From Amphibalanus amphitrite (taxonomy: Eukaryota; Arthropoda; Thecostraca; Balanomorpha; Balanidae): DNA of 64,000 nucleotides. Below the pieces are notes generated by a model that searched no databases, was not told the DNA's origin, and was given only the letters and a program-made list of their open reading frames with translations. Below are positions 11,260-23,500 of the stretch, in pieces. Positions within the stretch are counted from its first letter, which is position 1. Every line of letters starts with the position of its first letter. The position numbers and the translations under genes were made by a program. The stretch is from positions 372,001-436,000 of the forward strand of contig NW_024881783.1 in NCBI RefSeq assembly GCF_019059575.1, given 5' to 3'.

Positions 11260-13917
11260 GGTCTCACTGTCAGCGGTCTGTCGACGACTGCCCGCCGCCG
11301 GAGCCGGCGCGCCTTTTACACGCCGGCTCCCGCCGCGGCCGGCCTTCCAAGGTGAGCCGAGAGCGGCGCCATCAGCACTCTGCCAAACAACCCGGGCACC
11401 GGAGAGAAAGGAGGCAGGACGGCCGGCCGGCGCCCTCCACCCTGACCTGACCGGAGCCGGGGCGTGCACGGGTCCCACTGACCTCTGCCGGCGCCGCCAG
11501 TCGGAACTGGACCGCCGCCGACCGACTGCCGATCGACGGCGACGACACAGCGGAAACGGTGGCCGGCGATCGCGCCGACTGTTTTTATCAGATACTCAGC
11601 TGCCGGTCCGTGACGTATGCTGTACTCTCGACACCGACCGCGTGGAGGCTTTGGTCGTGTTAACTGTTGACATGATATTTATCGTACACGACTCCAAACG
11701 TGCTGCTCAATCGCAACGCGTGTAAACTTCAACTAACGAACGCTTTTCGAAGATATCTTTCGAAGAAACGCATGAAAATAAATGGACAGGGAAGGGGGTA
11801 GATAAGAACCTACGGGTTAGAAACGATTAGGTCTAAGATCTAAGCAATAAAGCTCTCGCTTTGCTTGGAATACATGCTTTAGTTTCCGGAAGCACTGAAA
11901 TTTTTATTCTAATCCTAACCCATCTAGCAAAAGCATATCACATCAGTGTAAAAAAATACATTAAAGTTACAAACGCCGCATATTATTTGAAATGATCCGT
12001 AAAAATTAGTTATGCCAATCTCCACTCTAGTCATTCACCTTGCCCAATCCTTATTTCCTTTACCCCTGCCCCTCGCCCCCTTTCCCTACATCAAAGGCTC
12101 TAAGTTGATCCTGCCAGCTTCCAACTATGCGTAGGCATGGCGGGCATAGTTATCGCTTCCTTCTCGACACTCCCTTTGTTCCTAACCGAAGACAATCTAA
12201 CAGTCTTTTCTTTACCACAACTATCCCTCTCCAGCTCACTCAAGGACGGATGTTATATGCGTTACGCACCAACGTGGGAGCCGCGAACGCAGTGTGCGTG
12301 TGAGTGTGCGTGGTCTGCTCGAATCGCTGAGCCATTATTATCGTTCATTTCTAAAACCATGTCCGCCTGTAATTGTGAGAAAAAGAGCGGACGCTGAGCA
12401 TTCGCTGAATTCCAGCTCGTCGCTCAGTCATCGTCTGTCATTAGCCAGGCGATGGAGAGGGGGCACTGACCGCGGCTGCAAACCGTCGCGGTGGACAGGC
12501 TACGGCGGGTGACCGCCGGTCTAAATTAGAATAGACACAGTCACACAATATGGTGATTCCGTAGGCACCTAAAATGATTTTTGACACTTCCTGCAAATAA
12601 ATGAGCAAGTAATTGCGCGTTTAAGAGGTTTTGTTTGCATTGAGCATAGGCCACAGCCCACAGAGCCGTTTGTATACCTAAATGTTTTTTATTTGATCAT
12701 AGATGTGTCCGGACTCTATAGCCCCAAGGATTGAGATGTCCGACTTCTTGGCATTTTATGTTCTTACAGCTTTTATGATTGAAAATCACATGAGAATGCC
12801 TAGGCCTCCAGTCACAAAATGTTACCTGCACACCCAAAACCATACTTTTTATCTCAGCATCTGTAAGGAATCACGCGCTACAAATGCGAAGGTTTTCCCC
12901 AGCTCTCAGCATACAATCTTCAAAGTACTGGAAGTTTTTCACTTCAAATGAATTGCTTCATTGCCCACCGTGCCGGAATCCATATACTGTCCCAATCCAT
13001 TCCTACAATTACGTGGAACTCGTCGTAAACCGACCGGTCATCGCAGTGACATCGCTCGCCACCAAGGTCGCACGCCGGCTCCCGCCTGTTGCCTCACGGG
13101 CTGCCATTGCGGCACCAGTGTCCACTGAACTGACCACAGGGAGGCCGGCCTGGACCCTCCGCCGTCTTATACCTGCTGCATAGTAAAGTAATACTGGTCT
13201 GACCCAAGATTCTTCAAGATAAGGTTGGGGCCGCAGTCACGTGGGTTGTCACGTGGAGCTTTTCAATCCCTGCTCACGATTTCATCAACCTTGATTTACC
13301 TATGCTTGAAACGATTTTGTACGGAGGTGTTTTTAGTTTATTTAAAGAAAAACAATTGAATGGTATTTACAATCAACAAACATATTTTCATTTGTTAACT
13401 CCGACAAAAGGCAAATTTATTCGCTGCTCATCATTTAGCTTGATTGTGTTTGAAATTTTCGGTGGTTAGTCTGACCTGTGTCAGGTGCGATAAGCTGCGG
13501 GTTCGACAGAGCCGTGACCAAATGGCCATACCGTCTACATTGCAGATGAAAACGAGGATTATCAACTACACAATACGTCACCCAAGGCAAGGCCACCCAT
13601 GGCATCCGGGTACTTGCCTATTCATAATACAGAACGGACGGCAGACTGACAGGGATGTCTTTCAGGGGGCATTCCCATGTCGCTGTTTTGACATTGACAT
13701 TGAGATTGCTGGACTTGTAATGCAATGCATGTCAACCATCTACTGATGGATGCATGCAAATTGGCATTGGCAACTTGGCCTTGACTTCTGCTCAGTGAGG
13801 GGCTCAGGTCGCCCGGAAGCGACATATCGTTTGTTCTATAGTGGTTGCACTGGACGGTTGCCAATGGCGGAATTGTTTTGCCTCTGCATTTTATCTGAGA
13901 ACAAAATCCCCTCCCTG
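11260..13917. other. Region upstream of NPC2 without a supported gene
   Basis: 11260-11600 is GC-rich and probably holds the NPC2 5' UTR and promoter; GATAAAAAC on the minus strand near 11572-11580 is a weak TATA-like word. A short GC-rich patch at 13020-13180 has a minus-strand TATAAGAC and an ATG, but no convincing continuation. The rest is AT-rich with nothing recognisable. Confidence 0.35.
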
Positions 13918-15632
13918 TTAACCCATTTATGCCCAGGAATATTGACCATCATGAAAATCGATGAAATCAAAATATGTTATGCTCCTACCAGGACCTTGCA
14001 TGGAATCGAAAATAATTTTTGCCTGCAGCAAAAGTTTTTCGAGAAAAACGTAAAAAACGTGCGTTGCGAAATCGCAACGAAGGGCACACCGGGCGCCATC
14101 AGCGTTGCGAAAACGCAACGACGGGCACATCAGGCGGCCATAAAGTACACTGAACTGCCGTATATGCTAATTTGTTTTGACAAAACATCAATCAAATGTT
14201 GACAACTATTGCTTGAAAATGTGGAACCCACATCCCTCATGCTCTATAACCCGCCTAAAAGCCTCAGTGGGGGAGCATAACTTCAGGATTCGCGAACGGG
14301 GAGATGACAACAAACGGTCATTTTCAACAACAGTTGTCCATTTAAAGTTGTGGTCGACACGTACCCAGGGTGACGCTTTCTTTTTGGATGCTAGACAGAG
14401 CCATTATCCCCACCTATCAGACCCCACACTGAAAACAATTGAACGGAGGTTGGGAGTAAACCAGTGCCTCACGTATACGCGTATCCGCAATGATCGTTAA
14501 CCACCCTCCTAGGAGTAAAGTTAAATTCCATTGCAGGTTAGTCGCACCCACTCTCAGCAAAAAAAAAGAGAAAAAAATGAACCGATCGGGCTTTCACAAA
14601 TTACCCGCGCAAGGCGTAGCGCATCATAACAAATCGCCTCCCAGTTTACCATGTTTACACCTGATCCAAAATTTTCATGGCCCCACTCTCAGTGACCTTC
14701 ACGTGTAACCTCTTTCTCGAGGCAATGCCAGGGCAGAATGGTGATTCGACGCCGTGGCACACTTTCCAACTGTTCCCTGAATACGTCCTTTCCATCTTCA
14801 GGATAGTTAAATCCTTCATCTCCACGCCTCAACCCCTTTTTCCGGGCTAGACGGGCAACTATATATGTACGAGTATAGCATTCGGGCAGCTCACAAAGGA
14901 GCACGCCTGTAGCCGGGTGCAGTGAGTGCTTGGGAGGGGGAGGGGGGCTGGGTCATGGGTGGCCTGCCCACTGGCTGGGCTCAGTCTTGACGATTAACTA
15001 TGCCCGTTCAGACAAATGTCTCCCTTAATTCCAATAATACTGCTAGCTCTAAAATGGTCTGATTCGATAAAAGGCCTATCCCAAGTAAGAAAACAAGCGT
15101 ATACTCCACATCAAGCAGCTTATTAACCTATGCAAGCTATGAATCCTAAAAATGACTATTTTCCCAGATGTCCTCATTACCCCTGCCGAAGGGCTCTCTC
15201 TGCTACCCACAGAAGGGGCCTATCCCACTATTTGCCGACCCTGAGTTATCTTTTCTAACGTAAAGGTTGGTAGTCAGCAGATTGTATCCAGAGAATGGGA
15301 ATGACTATCTGTCGTCTGATACCAGACTACATCCCCGTTATTCATTATATATGCACAATGTATGTACATAGTCGATCCAATTTCCAAATGACCTAATTAT
15401 CTCTCAGGTCCGTCAGCATCGCCGACCGTTTGATACAGGTCCTCTTCCTACCATGCGATTTTCAGATGCATGGGAGGGAACACATTGCTTAGTGAACGAA
15501 CATCCCGATAATCTGTAAGAGAAAAAGAAAGGAGTGTTTGTAGCTGTTTGAGGCAGTAAATGTGAAATATGTCGCAACATTTTTAGTGCAAACGCACCTT
15601 GCACTTAACATACGTCCCTCATGACTACAAAA

Positions 15633-15717
<85 letters not shown>

Positions 15718-16282
15718 AAGAAGGTTGGGGGAACCAAGAAAAGAGGGAGGAAGATGGGGGAGAGAAAGAAAGAACCCACAGCGTATCACGAGTGAAGTCT
15801 ATTGTTGATATTCATACTTCCGCTACCCTATCAATGTGCCCCTCGTTGCGTTTTCGCAACATCGCTGTCTTTCCGATGTGCCCTTCGTTGCGTTTCCGCA
15901 ACGCCACCGTAGTCATATTTGAAAATAGTCACAAACCCTTTTTGCAGCATAATTTCTTAACAAAATGCATATCTAAGCTATTGTAGGGACTCTGCAGAAT
16001 ATGTTTACACAATCTTCATTACGATATCATTGAGCACTTAGCCTATTTATGCTGTTTTTCGTGACGTCATCACTCACAAGACCTTCAACTTCCTTCAGGG
16101 AGCTCTAGGCAGTAACTTACCGACCGCACAGACTTGTAACTGCGTAGCATCATGCGCACAACCATGCTACACACACTGAAACCTGTCTCACCGGTTAGCC
16201 TCCATTACACACTTCTCAAGCTTCGATCACGTCGATGCTTACTTGCGTTGCGAAAACGCAACGAAGGGCGTAAATGGGTTAA
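13918..16282. mobile_element. 2.36-kb TTAA-flanked element with CCCATTTA(T/C)GCCC ends and CGTTGCG hairpins
   Basis: The ends are TTAA-CCCATTTATGCCC and GGGCGTAAATGGG-TTAA. Five copies of the small palindrome CGTTGCG-N4-CGCAACG (or a near match) lie near 14062, 14102, 15848, 15884 and 16246, each usually next to GGGCAC or GTGCCC. A (GA)n tract sits inside. No transposase frame is visible. TTAA target and CCC ends again suggest the piggyBac superfamily. Confidence 0.68.
15634..15713. repeat. (GA)n microsatellite
   Basis: This is a nearly perfect GA dinucleotide run of about 80 bases inside the 13918-16282 element. It generates spurious Arg-Glu and Ser-Leu frames on the two strands. Confidence 0.95.
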
Positions 16283-17156
16283 ATGTCCAGGAAAGCACTG
16301 GACGTACATAAATTTTAATTCATGAGTTGCAATTGTCCATTATAAGTTATAAGTACATATTTAGTTGCATTTTTCGGTACACGCCGCAAGATGATCTAAA
16401 TTGTTATAGGATCCTAGAATAGGGCAGTCGGCCACCTTCACAAGAAATGGTGACCTAATGAACCTTCTACGATCGGGAGCAATACTTTGCTATTGGAATG
16501 TCAATATTAATTTGAACCTAAGACACTTCACACTTATGAACATTAGAATCACCCGAAGAGGAAAAACCGTGTTTGTATTGTAACAAGTGCTTAATGTAAA
16601 TAATCAAGTTATCGGGCTCCCATTTGTCATTCTACCAATTTTATTACGCCGGTATTTCTAACGCATACCTACCCTGTTTATCATAACAACAACGCACCGC
16701 CGCACCACGCACCAGCGTGAGGGCGTTGGCGCCTGGCGGAGTATTATTAGCGCCACTTCCGGCTACCGCAGTGCAATTGTCCCGAGCCGCCGAGCTGCTA
16801 TACCGGCAAGGTCGCGAGGCGGTGCTTCACGCCAACACAAAAAGCGGGCGCGTGGCGGGCTACAGCGACGGCACGTGCCGCTGATGGGGGGGGAAGCTGG
16901 AGCCGCGAGCTAGCGGCAGTCGCGACCGGCGCCGCACCGACGCGCCGGTGCCGATGCCGTCGGGGATAACAAACAAAGGGGGCGCAGGGAGAGGGCGTGA
17001 TGGTAGTTGACCGCGCGATCCGAGTGGCGTGGTGCGACGTGTGGAATGGGCACTGGGGGCTAGATCAAGGCTGCTGGCTGACGCCTTCCGGGATAGGGAA
17101 CGGTGAGACGCCACAGCTGTGATAGGCGGTCAGACGGGTCACCGCTAGTCATAACG

Positions 17157-17246
<90 letters not shown>

Positions 17247-18211
17247 AGTCAGAGCCCAGAGGTCACAATTAGCAATTAGGTAGGAAGTCGCGTTTTGTTT
17301 TCCCTGAGCGATGATGGTTGAAAAATTATTCGTTAATCGTTTTTACCGTACCGATAACATCGTGTGCTTACAATAGGTATTGGGATTTCCTGGGGTTTCC
17401 TTTTATCCGAGTATAGTGACCGAACACATCAATCAATTCAACCATGGTCTGCTGGACGCCGTCAAGGCCTTTATCCTCCTCTTCCCGTCTCCATATGGAA
17501 TCTTGTTATCTCAATGTCAACAAGACGGTCAGACTGCAACGAGTCGCGAAAATGGCATTGCCGATTTCAAGCTGCCGGGAGACTAAGTCTCCCGGCATAG
17601 CTATCGTTTCAGAAATACATAAGCAGAAACTGAATTCAAATAATGTGAGTTGTGTTAAAACACTTATCTATAGGTATTGTATTTCAGGGGCGGTTCGATA
17701 CTGAGAGCTAAAGGGCTGCCCTCCCCTAAAAATTAGATAGTCGGGTCTCTCGATACTCGACCAATTGAACCTATGCATATATGTCCCCCTGAACTTGTTC
17801 CTGCAGCTAGGAGCTAAGTTAGTAAGTACGTAAGAATCTTGGTAAGTACTACGCAAGAGGCCAAGGGCACAATTTGAATTACTGCCAGGGCCGGGGTACC
17901 GCCAGCTATTATGAAGGCATCTATCCTTGAATGCATTCGTAATTACATAGACACCGTATGCAAACACTCTCAATTGCATGTTATGCATACCACGTGACGG
18001 CCGGAACAAGTCGTAGGAATTTTCGAGTCCCGGTGAAAACACCTGATCACTGAAGCGATGAAATAAATGTTTAAAAGCACCGCAGGTTTGGATGATCAAG
18101 TGCACCCTGGCGCAACACTCGCTATTCGCCAACAGGGCCAAGAGCAGCATGATTCATCAGTTCATGACGCGCAGGTTTACGACTCCATTCTCCCCGTCAC
18201 TGTCATAACAG
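16283..18211. other. No supported gene; contains a second (GA)n tract
   Basis: 16680-17130 is GC-rich and holds an 84-codon open minus frame starting at GTG, but there is no splice or family evidence for it. 17159-17240 is a perfect (GA)n run. The rest is AT-rich without recognisable exons. Confidence 0.4.
17159..17240. repeat. (GA)n microsatellite
   Basis: A perfect GA run of about 80 bases is followed by a short G tract. Confidence 0.95.
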
Positions 18212-18424
18212 GAGGCGACCTTGACCTCTTTGTCCGGCACCTACCTCACCCTATTCTGCTCCACGTCTCCGCCGGCCGGAGGAACAGCCGCGGCGGGTCC
18301 GGACGGCGCCGGTCTGCCGTCCTATCGGGAGAGATCACCCCCCCCCCCCCCCAGCCGACTGGGCCGTGTTTACGACCGTCGGGGCCATAGTGACAGTGAA
18401 ATGGTGGTTACTCGGGTGCTGTAA
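18212..18424 (+). CDS. Candidate terminal exon of an unrecognised plus-strand gene
   Basis: A pyrimidine-rich tract ending CACTGTCATAACAG precedes a GC-rich frame of 70 codons that runs to TAA (18422-18424). It includes a hydrophobic stretch (LSGTYLTLFC), Ala/Gly/Pro-rich sequence, an RSPPPPPSRL proline run and the basic/acidic tail DRRGHSDSEMVVTRVL. The last four residues, TRVL, fit a class I PDZ-binding C-terminus. Codon use resembles the real exons. I found no matching upstream exon, the family is unknown, and the proline run comes from a C homopolymer, so this could be chance. Confidence 0.3.
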   Translation, partial: EATLTSLSGTYLTLFCSTSPPAGGTAAAGPDGAGLPSYRERSPPPPPSRLGRVYDRRGHSDSEMVVTRVL

Positions 18425-18815
18425 TTGTTGTCAAAATAACTGCTTATTCGCAAAATACATAAGGTAAGTAAGAAACAACTTAGCTCCGTCTAGCGCAAAA
18501 CAAGCGAACCGCAGAGAAAGTTGGGCGTGGTCCGGACAAACGTTATGTCACATCAATAGTTTTTGTCTCACGACATCGACTGCAGACAAGACAATATCAG
18601 GGCGAACCGTTTCTCGATGCGCCGTTACGAGTCGGCGGCACTTCCTGGCCTAACAGATCAACAAAACGCTTGCAAAGACCTCGTTAGATCTAACGGGTTT
18701 CTGCATATTGGATCGATTCCCCGTCTAAGTAAATCAGCTCCACCTTAGCAATGCATCGACACGCGGTAAGCGGCGTTCAAACTTCAAAGAGCGTAAAATT
18801 TATCACGAAGAAAGT

Positions 18816-19050
18816 AGGCGAAGTGGAGTAAGACGGCCACCCTAACTTTTTAGAGCCATTACGAGTAGTTTTAACTGCATAGAAATAACACAGGAACTAT
18901 GCAACTGCGTGAAAACGTTCTTCGGGCAGACATTTGACTTCTATGTAATTGCCAGACAATGAGATTTCGAAAGCTGATGTAGCAATTGCATTGTAACTAT
19001 TTCGCAAACCATTGAAAAACTTCTTACCCCACCCCATGGGATTAAGCGGC
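18816..19050. mobile_element. 5' fragment of the GGGGTAAGACGG MITE family
   Basis: It begins GTGGAGTAAGACGGCCACC and stays alignable to 4812-5040 through the GAGCCATT, CATAGAAA, GAAAACG and CTTACCCCACCCCATGGG words. The right end is missing. Confidence 0.65.
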
Positions 19051-19086
19051 CATGTTAAATAGGGTAGGTATAGGTACCTAATAGGT

Positions 19087-19955
19087 TTAAAGGTAGTGTG
19101 CCACCTTTGAAAGATTTCCCATTTTATTTTTCCTAGGATAAGAAGCTTCTGTTTTTACCTAATATCGCAAAAAAAAATCAAAAATGGGCCTGGAATAGTG
19201 CCTTTTTCGCCTAAAAGTTTTTCGGTTTTTAGATATGTATAACAACTGTAGTGGGCTCACCTGCAAACAGGCGTCGGGCAACAATCGCGAATGCGGCGCA
19301 CTTGTGACAATAAGCAAAGGTCATTATAGTGTTACGACCATACGACGTACGGGAATGAGTTATCAGCTGTCTAATCGTAGACAACACAATGTCGAGCCTT
19401 AAACTGTAAGCCGGTATTGGTATTGTTTCTTTTATTTGGCTGTCGAACATTATTTATGGTTTGAAAGATGATTTTATGTAAAATAATTGATATGAAAAAG
19501 CCGTCTTATAAGTTATGACCCCATTTCACCACACGCAAGTGGCAGAAATGACAATGATCAGCTGACGCATTTTTCTTGGCCGAAGTCAGAGCGCGCCGCC
19601 CGACGCACCACGCGTATTTGGAAATTCCGACCTCGACGAGCATCAGAAGCCACCTAACAGGCGTGTTCGAAACCGCAGGAGATGATGATGAACGGGTTTA
19701 TCGAAACTTGATTGGATGAGCATATCGGTAATAGTGATTTCAGTGTGTGCATTTATTGTTCATAGTGGTGTGAAATGTGGTTGGGGTACGACCGACAACC
19801 CGTCGGGGCGAATTTCGCACTGGAGTACTCAAAATTTGAAGAATTTAAGACGTTTCCATGAGTTTTGAAGGTATGGACAAGTTCTAAAAATCCGGTTCTC
19901 CTTATCTGGGCCATTAACTCCATACGGTCCAAGAAATCTGGCACACTACCTTTAA
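19087..19955. mobile_element. MITE with TTAA-AGGTAGTGTGCCA ends
   Basis: TTAAAGGTAGTGTGCCA at 19087-19103 is repeated as its exact reverse complement at 19939-19955, so the element is 869 bases with TTAA at both borders. No coding capacity is seen. Confidence 0.75.
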
Positions 19956-20106
19956 GAAGAAGGCCAACATTGGCACAACTCGCCAGTGCTCGGCCGTCCA
20001 CCCGGGGAAGTCCGCGTGTAGGTACGGCTCTCGCGTCTTTTACATTACCGGTTAGGTAGGTATATATCGGAAATTAATCCATCTACGATGAAGACATTTT
20101 TCAAAA

Positions 20107-21240
20107 GGCTTGGGGTGCCACGGAATGGCTCAGGCTGTGGATTATGTATGTCTCAGCCTCTAGTGTGTGCAAGTTTCAGCTTGATCGGAGGTGTCCCGAT
20201 TCTGGGCTGAATCCGGGCTGCGACGCATTGAGTGTCGTTTATTTGTACATTTTGCGTTGCCGAGGTCAAACGGGGTTACATATCGAGAAGCGGTTTTTAA
20301 GGAAAGTTACTACGGCCTATGGGCTACTCGATGATGTGTTTGATTTGGAATTCGGTTTATCTCTCTACTCGACAACTGCTGTGCAAGTGTATTTTCGACA
20401 TAGCCCACAAATGACCTTAGGTCATCGCATGACCTTGAAAGGTCAAATGGGAATTGGGAAAGTAAGATTAGATGCTGCAGCATCTAATCTTACTTTTAAT
20501 TTCAGGGGGAGCTCGAGCACCCCCAAACCCCCTAATACTTTTTTATAAATTTTGTCCGAACTTTTTGATAGGAAGGATTCACAAGGACAGAGCCACCGCT
20601 AAGCGAAGCTTGTTGCGGTTTAACGTGCGTTTATAGCCGTTATAGTTTATATGCGTTAAGTAACGTGTGCACATAGCCACGCATGGCCGGTCCCGGCTCA
20701 CTGACTTCGCCTGGCTACGGCCTGCCACCAACTGCAACCATACCTGTCAGGAGGCTCATAAATGTCAAGCGCCCGCCGCGCTTCGAACCCGGACTGTTAT
20801 AACCGGGAACGCCCGTGCGGGACCGGCGAATTCTCCACCCCTGTACAGAGGTCACCGAAGGTCACTTGACGAAAATCTGCACAGCGGATTGTGGCCCACC
20901 CAGCAGAGCTAGAGCGATCAAAACGACACCAAACGACTCGCCAGCATCTAATGTTACTTGCCCTCAGGCGATTTGACCTCTCAAGGTCATGTGATGGCCT
21001 AAGGTCTAAGTTGGTACTTGGTTGACGTGACATTTGCTGACCTCTGCAGGTCAAACGGCTGGGGGTGCCACTGAATGTCTCGGGCTGTGGATTATGTATG
21101 CCACGGCCATAGCCTAAATGTGCAAGTTTTAGCTTAATCTGAGGTGTCCCGAATCGGGACTGAGTCCGGACTGCGACAATATCGTTTATTTGTTCATTTT
21201 GTGCTCCCGAGACCCGAGGTCAAACGGGGATCACATTCAC
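20107..21240. repeat. Dispersed repeat, copies 1 and 2 (GGGGTGCCAC...CTGTGGATTATGTATG)
   Basis: Two direct copies at about 20107-20290 and 21055-21240 share GGGGTGCCAC, GGCTGTGGATTATGTATG, GTGCAAGTTT, GAGGTGTCCCGA and TCGTTTATTTGT in order. A third copy lies at about 23310-23500. Flanking AGGTCA/TGACCT words match the local MITEs. The segment between them (20875-20965) is repeated in reverse at 22995-23090. Confidence 0.7.
20459..20496. repeat. Perfect 38-base palindrome
   Basis: AAAGTAAGATTAGATGCTG is followed immediately by its exact reverse complement. The half sequence GATTAGATGCTG recurs at 23007 and, in reverse and slightly altered, near 20944. This suggests a head-to-head junction of the repeat family around it. 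Confidence 0.9.
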
Positions 21241-21434
21241 TTACCTATCGAGATTCTGTTTTCAGGAAAAGTTACTGCGGTTTATGAGCTACCCGATGCT
21301 CTGCTTTGATTTGGAATTGAGGATTTAACCGATCCTTATAGTCAAGAACCGCTGGGGAAGTGTACCTATTTCAGAGCCTATTTTAAGGGAATTTGACTGG
21401 GGGGGCAACCTGGAAAATTGTCTTTAATAATCCA

Positions 21435-22136
21435 TTAACCCTCGCCCGTATTGGTGTTTCCAGTAGCGAGCGTATAGGGGGGGGGGGTCCGTTGGACCCT
21501 CCCCCTTGCCGTTTCGCCCCTGATCGAGTTAGAGCTTCGCGGAAAAAACGACCGTGTTGCCCGTGATGAAAGGAAGCCGATTACACCCAATTTTAAGGTC
21601 CTAGGTCATCGGTTGACCTTCCAGGTCAGGTCATTGACCCAAAAGTCGGGAAAATCGGGACCTGTTAGAGCGTCGTAAAGAGTGGCTGCTATGGTTTTTC
21701 GGGGTGCTGATCACGAATATCATGTTAGTTATGATCATAGATGATGTCTTCATGCATTTAGGCCAGGTCAGGTCAGGTCAGGTCAACCAGTAAGGGTTTT
21801 GCCGGGTATTCGTAGTAGGTGGCAACCGCCTCTGACAGCTTCGTAACATGTTACGAAGGCACCAAAACTACTTCGTAAATGGTCAAATGGTTGCTTAATT
21901 CGAATTCAGCTCCAAAAACTAGCCTAGAAACATATAAAACTCGAAAATGTGAACCGAGGTCATCAAAGGTAAATGATCTGTCATCTGACCTGACCTTCCG
22001 GTGATCTTGACACCCACCCTAATGCATGGGAGCAACATCATATCCCATGTTTGAACGTTTGAAACCACGAAAAGACTGCAAACGCGCGGCTAATGCGAGG
22101 CGACATACGCCGAATCGCGACCTCGGCCAAACATGG
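21435..22136. mobile_element. TTAA-CCCTCGCC MITE, truncated copy
   Basis: It starts TTAA-CCCTCGCCCGTA and is collinear with 3907-4620 over about 700 bases, including GTGTTGCCCGTGATGA, the (AGGTC)n run and GTAACATGTTACGAAGGC. The right terminus is missing, replaced by the minisatellite that follows. Confidence 0.72.
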
Positions 22137-22705
22137 TGCCATGGTGCTAGGCCGCCGGTGCATCTGAAAGAACTGTGGTGCCCCTGACAAGCCTGAAGTT
22201 CCAACGACAGGCCCGTGGTGCCCCTGACAGGCCCATGATGCCTTTGCGAGGCCGGTGGTGTCCACGTGAGGCCGGTGGTGCCCCTGGGCCCTGACCCTGA
22301 CTGTGGTGCTCCTGACAAGTCTGGAGTGTCCCCGACAGGCACGTGGTGCCACTAACAGGCCCAAGGTGTCCCAGTCCCTGCGAGGCCGGTGGTGTCCCTG
22401 CCAGGCATGTGGTGTCCATACTAGGCCTCTGGTGCCCCTGACAGGTCCGTGGCGCCCTTGCTAGGCCTATGGTGCCTTTGGCAGGCCTATGGTGCCCCTG
22501 GCGGGCCTGTGGTGGTACCCCTGACAGGCCCAAGATGGTGCCCCTGCGAGGCCGGTGGGGCCCCTGGCAGGTCTGTGGTGCCCCTGGCAGACCTATGGTG
22601 CTCTTGCTAGGTTGATGGTGCTCCCAACAGGCCTGTGGTGCCCCTGACAGGCCGATGGTGCCCCTGGCAGGCCTGTGGTGTCCCCGGGCCCCAAGAGGGT
22701 GGGGG
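22137..22705. repeat. G/C-rich minisatellite, about 20-base unit
   Basis: The array repeats GGTGCCCCTGACAGGCCTGT and variants, roughly 25 or more degenerate units with occasional 30-base units. Because stops are rare it leaves a 187-codon minus frame (His/Arg/Gly/Pro-rich) that is a repeat artefact. Confidence 0.85.
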
Positions 22706-23309
22706 GTCATGACCCATATGACCCACCCTTAGATACACCACTGGTCATTACTTACAGACTGACTCATTTGACATCCAATGCAAAACAAGTCACAGTAGTT
22801 ACGTAGTATGTTTGTCACCCTGTTCCTTTATGCCCATTTTTATAGTGGGCAAATCTCGACGACTAGGGGGGCAATTCTGTTGAGTGCGGGGGCATTTGCC
22901 CCCCCAGTTAACATGTTAAAATAGGCCCTGACCTATTTTTGACATAACCCACAAGTGACCTTAGATCATCGCATGCCCTTAACAGGTCAAATTGCTCGAA
23001 GGTAAGTAAGATTAGATGCTGGCGAGTCGTTTGGTGCCGTTTTTATCGCTCCAGCTCTGCTGGGTGGGCCACAATCCGCTGTGCAGTTTTGGGTTACGTG
23101 ACCTTTGCTGACCTCTGCAGGGCCGTTTCACAGCACGACGCTGCAGCGCGCTACGCGTGCGGTGTATTGGATTTGGATTTCCATGGAAACATCAATAAAC
23201 TCGAACGCTCGCAACGCTGAAGCGTCGAGGCGAATTCGTCTAAAACGCTGCACCAATGACGTAGCGCAGCATAGCGCCACTGTAGTGTAGTGCCGTGAAC
23301 CAGTGCCCA

Positions 23310-23500
23310 GGTCAAACGGCTGGGGATGCCACCCTTTACCTCGGGCGGATTCTTACCAAAGATAGGTAAGAACTTAAGAAGCAACGGAAGCAGGATGTTT
23401 ATATGATGAATTGTGTATGTCTCGGCCTCTATTGTGTGCAAGTTTCAGCCTGAGGTGTCCCGAATCTCGGCTGAATCTGGGCTGAATATGGGTAGTCTGA
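23310..23500. repeat. Dispersed repeat, copy 3
   Basis: It shares GGGGATGCCACC, TGTGTATGTCTCGGCC, GTGTGCAAGTTTCAGC and GAGGTGTCCCGAATC with the copies at 20107 and 21055. A short insert splits it near 23340-23400. Confidence 0.65.

Noticed and set aside
15489-15986. Arg-Glu and Ser-Leu repeat proteins
   Set aside because: Dinucleotide (GA)n read as codons.
16860-17114. 84-codon minus frame in a GC-rich patch
   Set aside because: Starts at GTG, has no family resemblance and no splice partner.
22019-22710. Minus-strand frames of 107-187 codons, His/Arg/Gly/Pro-rich
   Set aside because: Translation of the 20-base minisatellite, with no domain or splice evidence.
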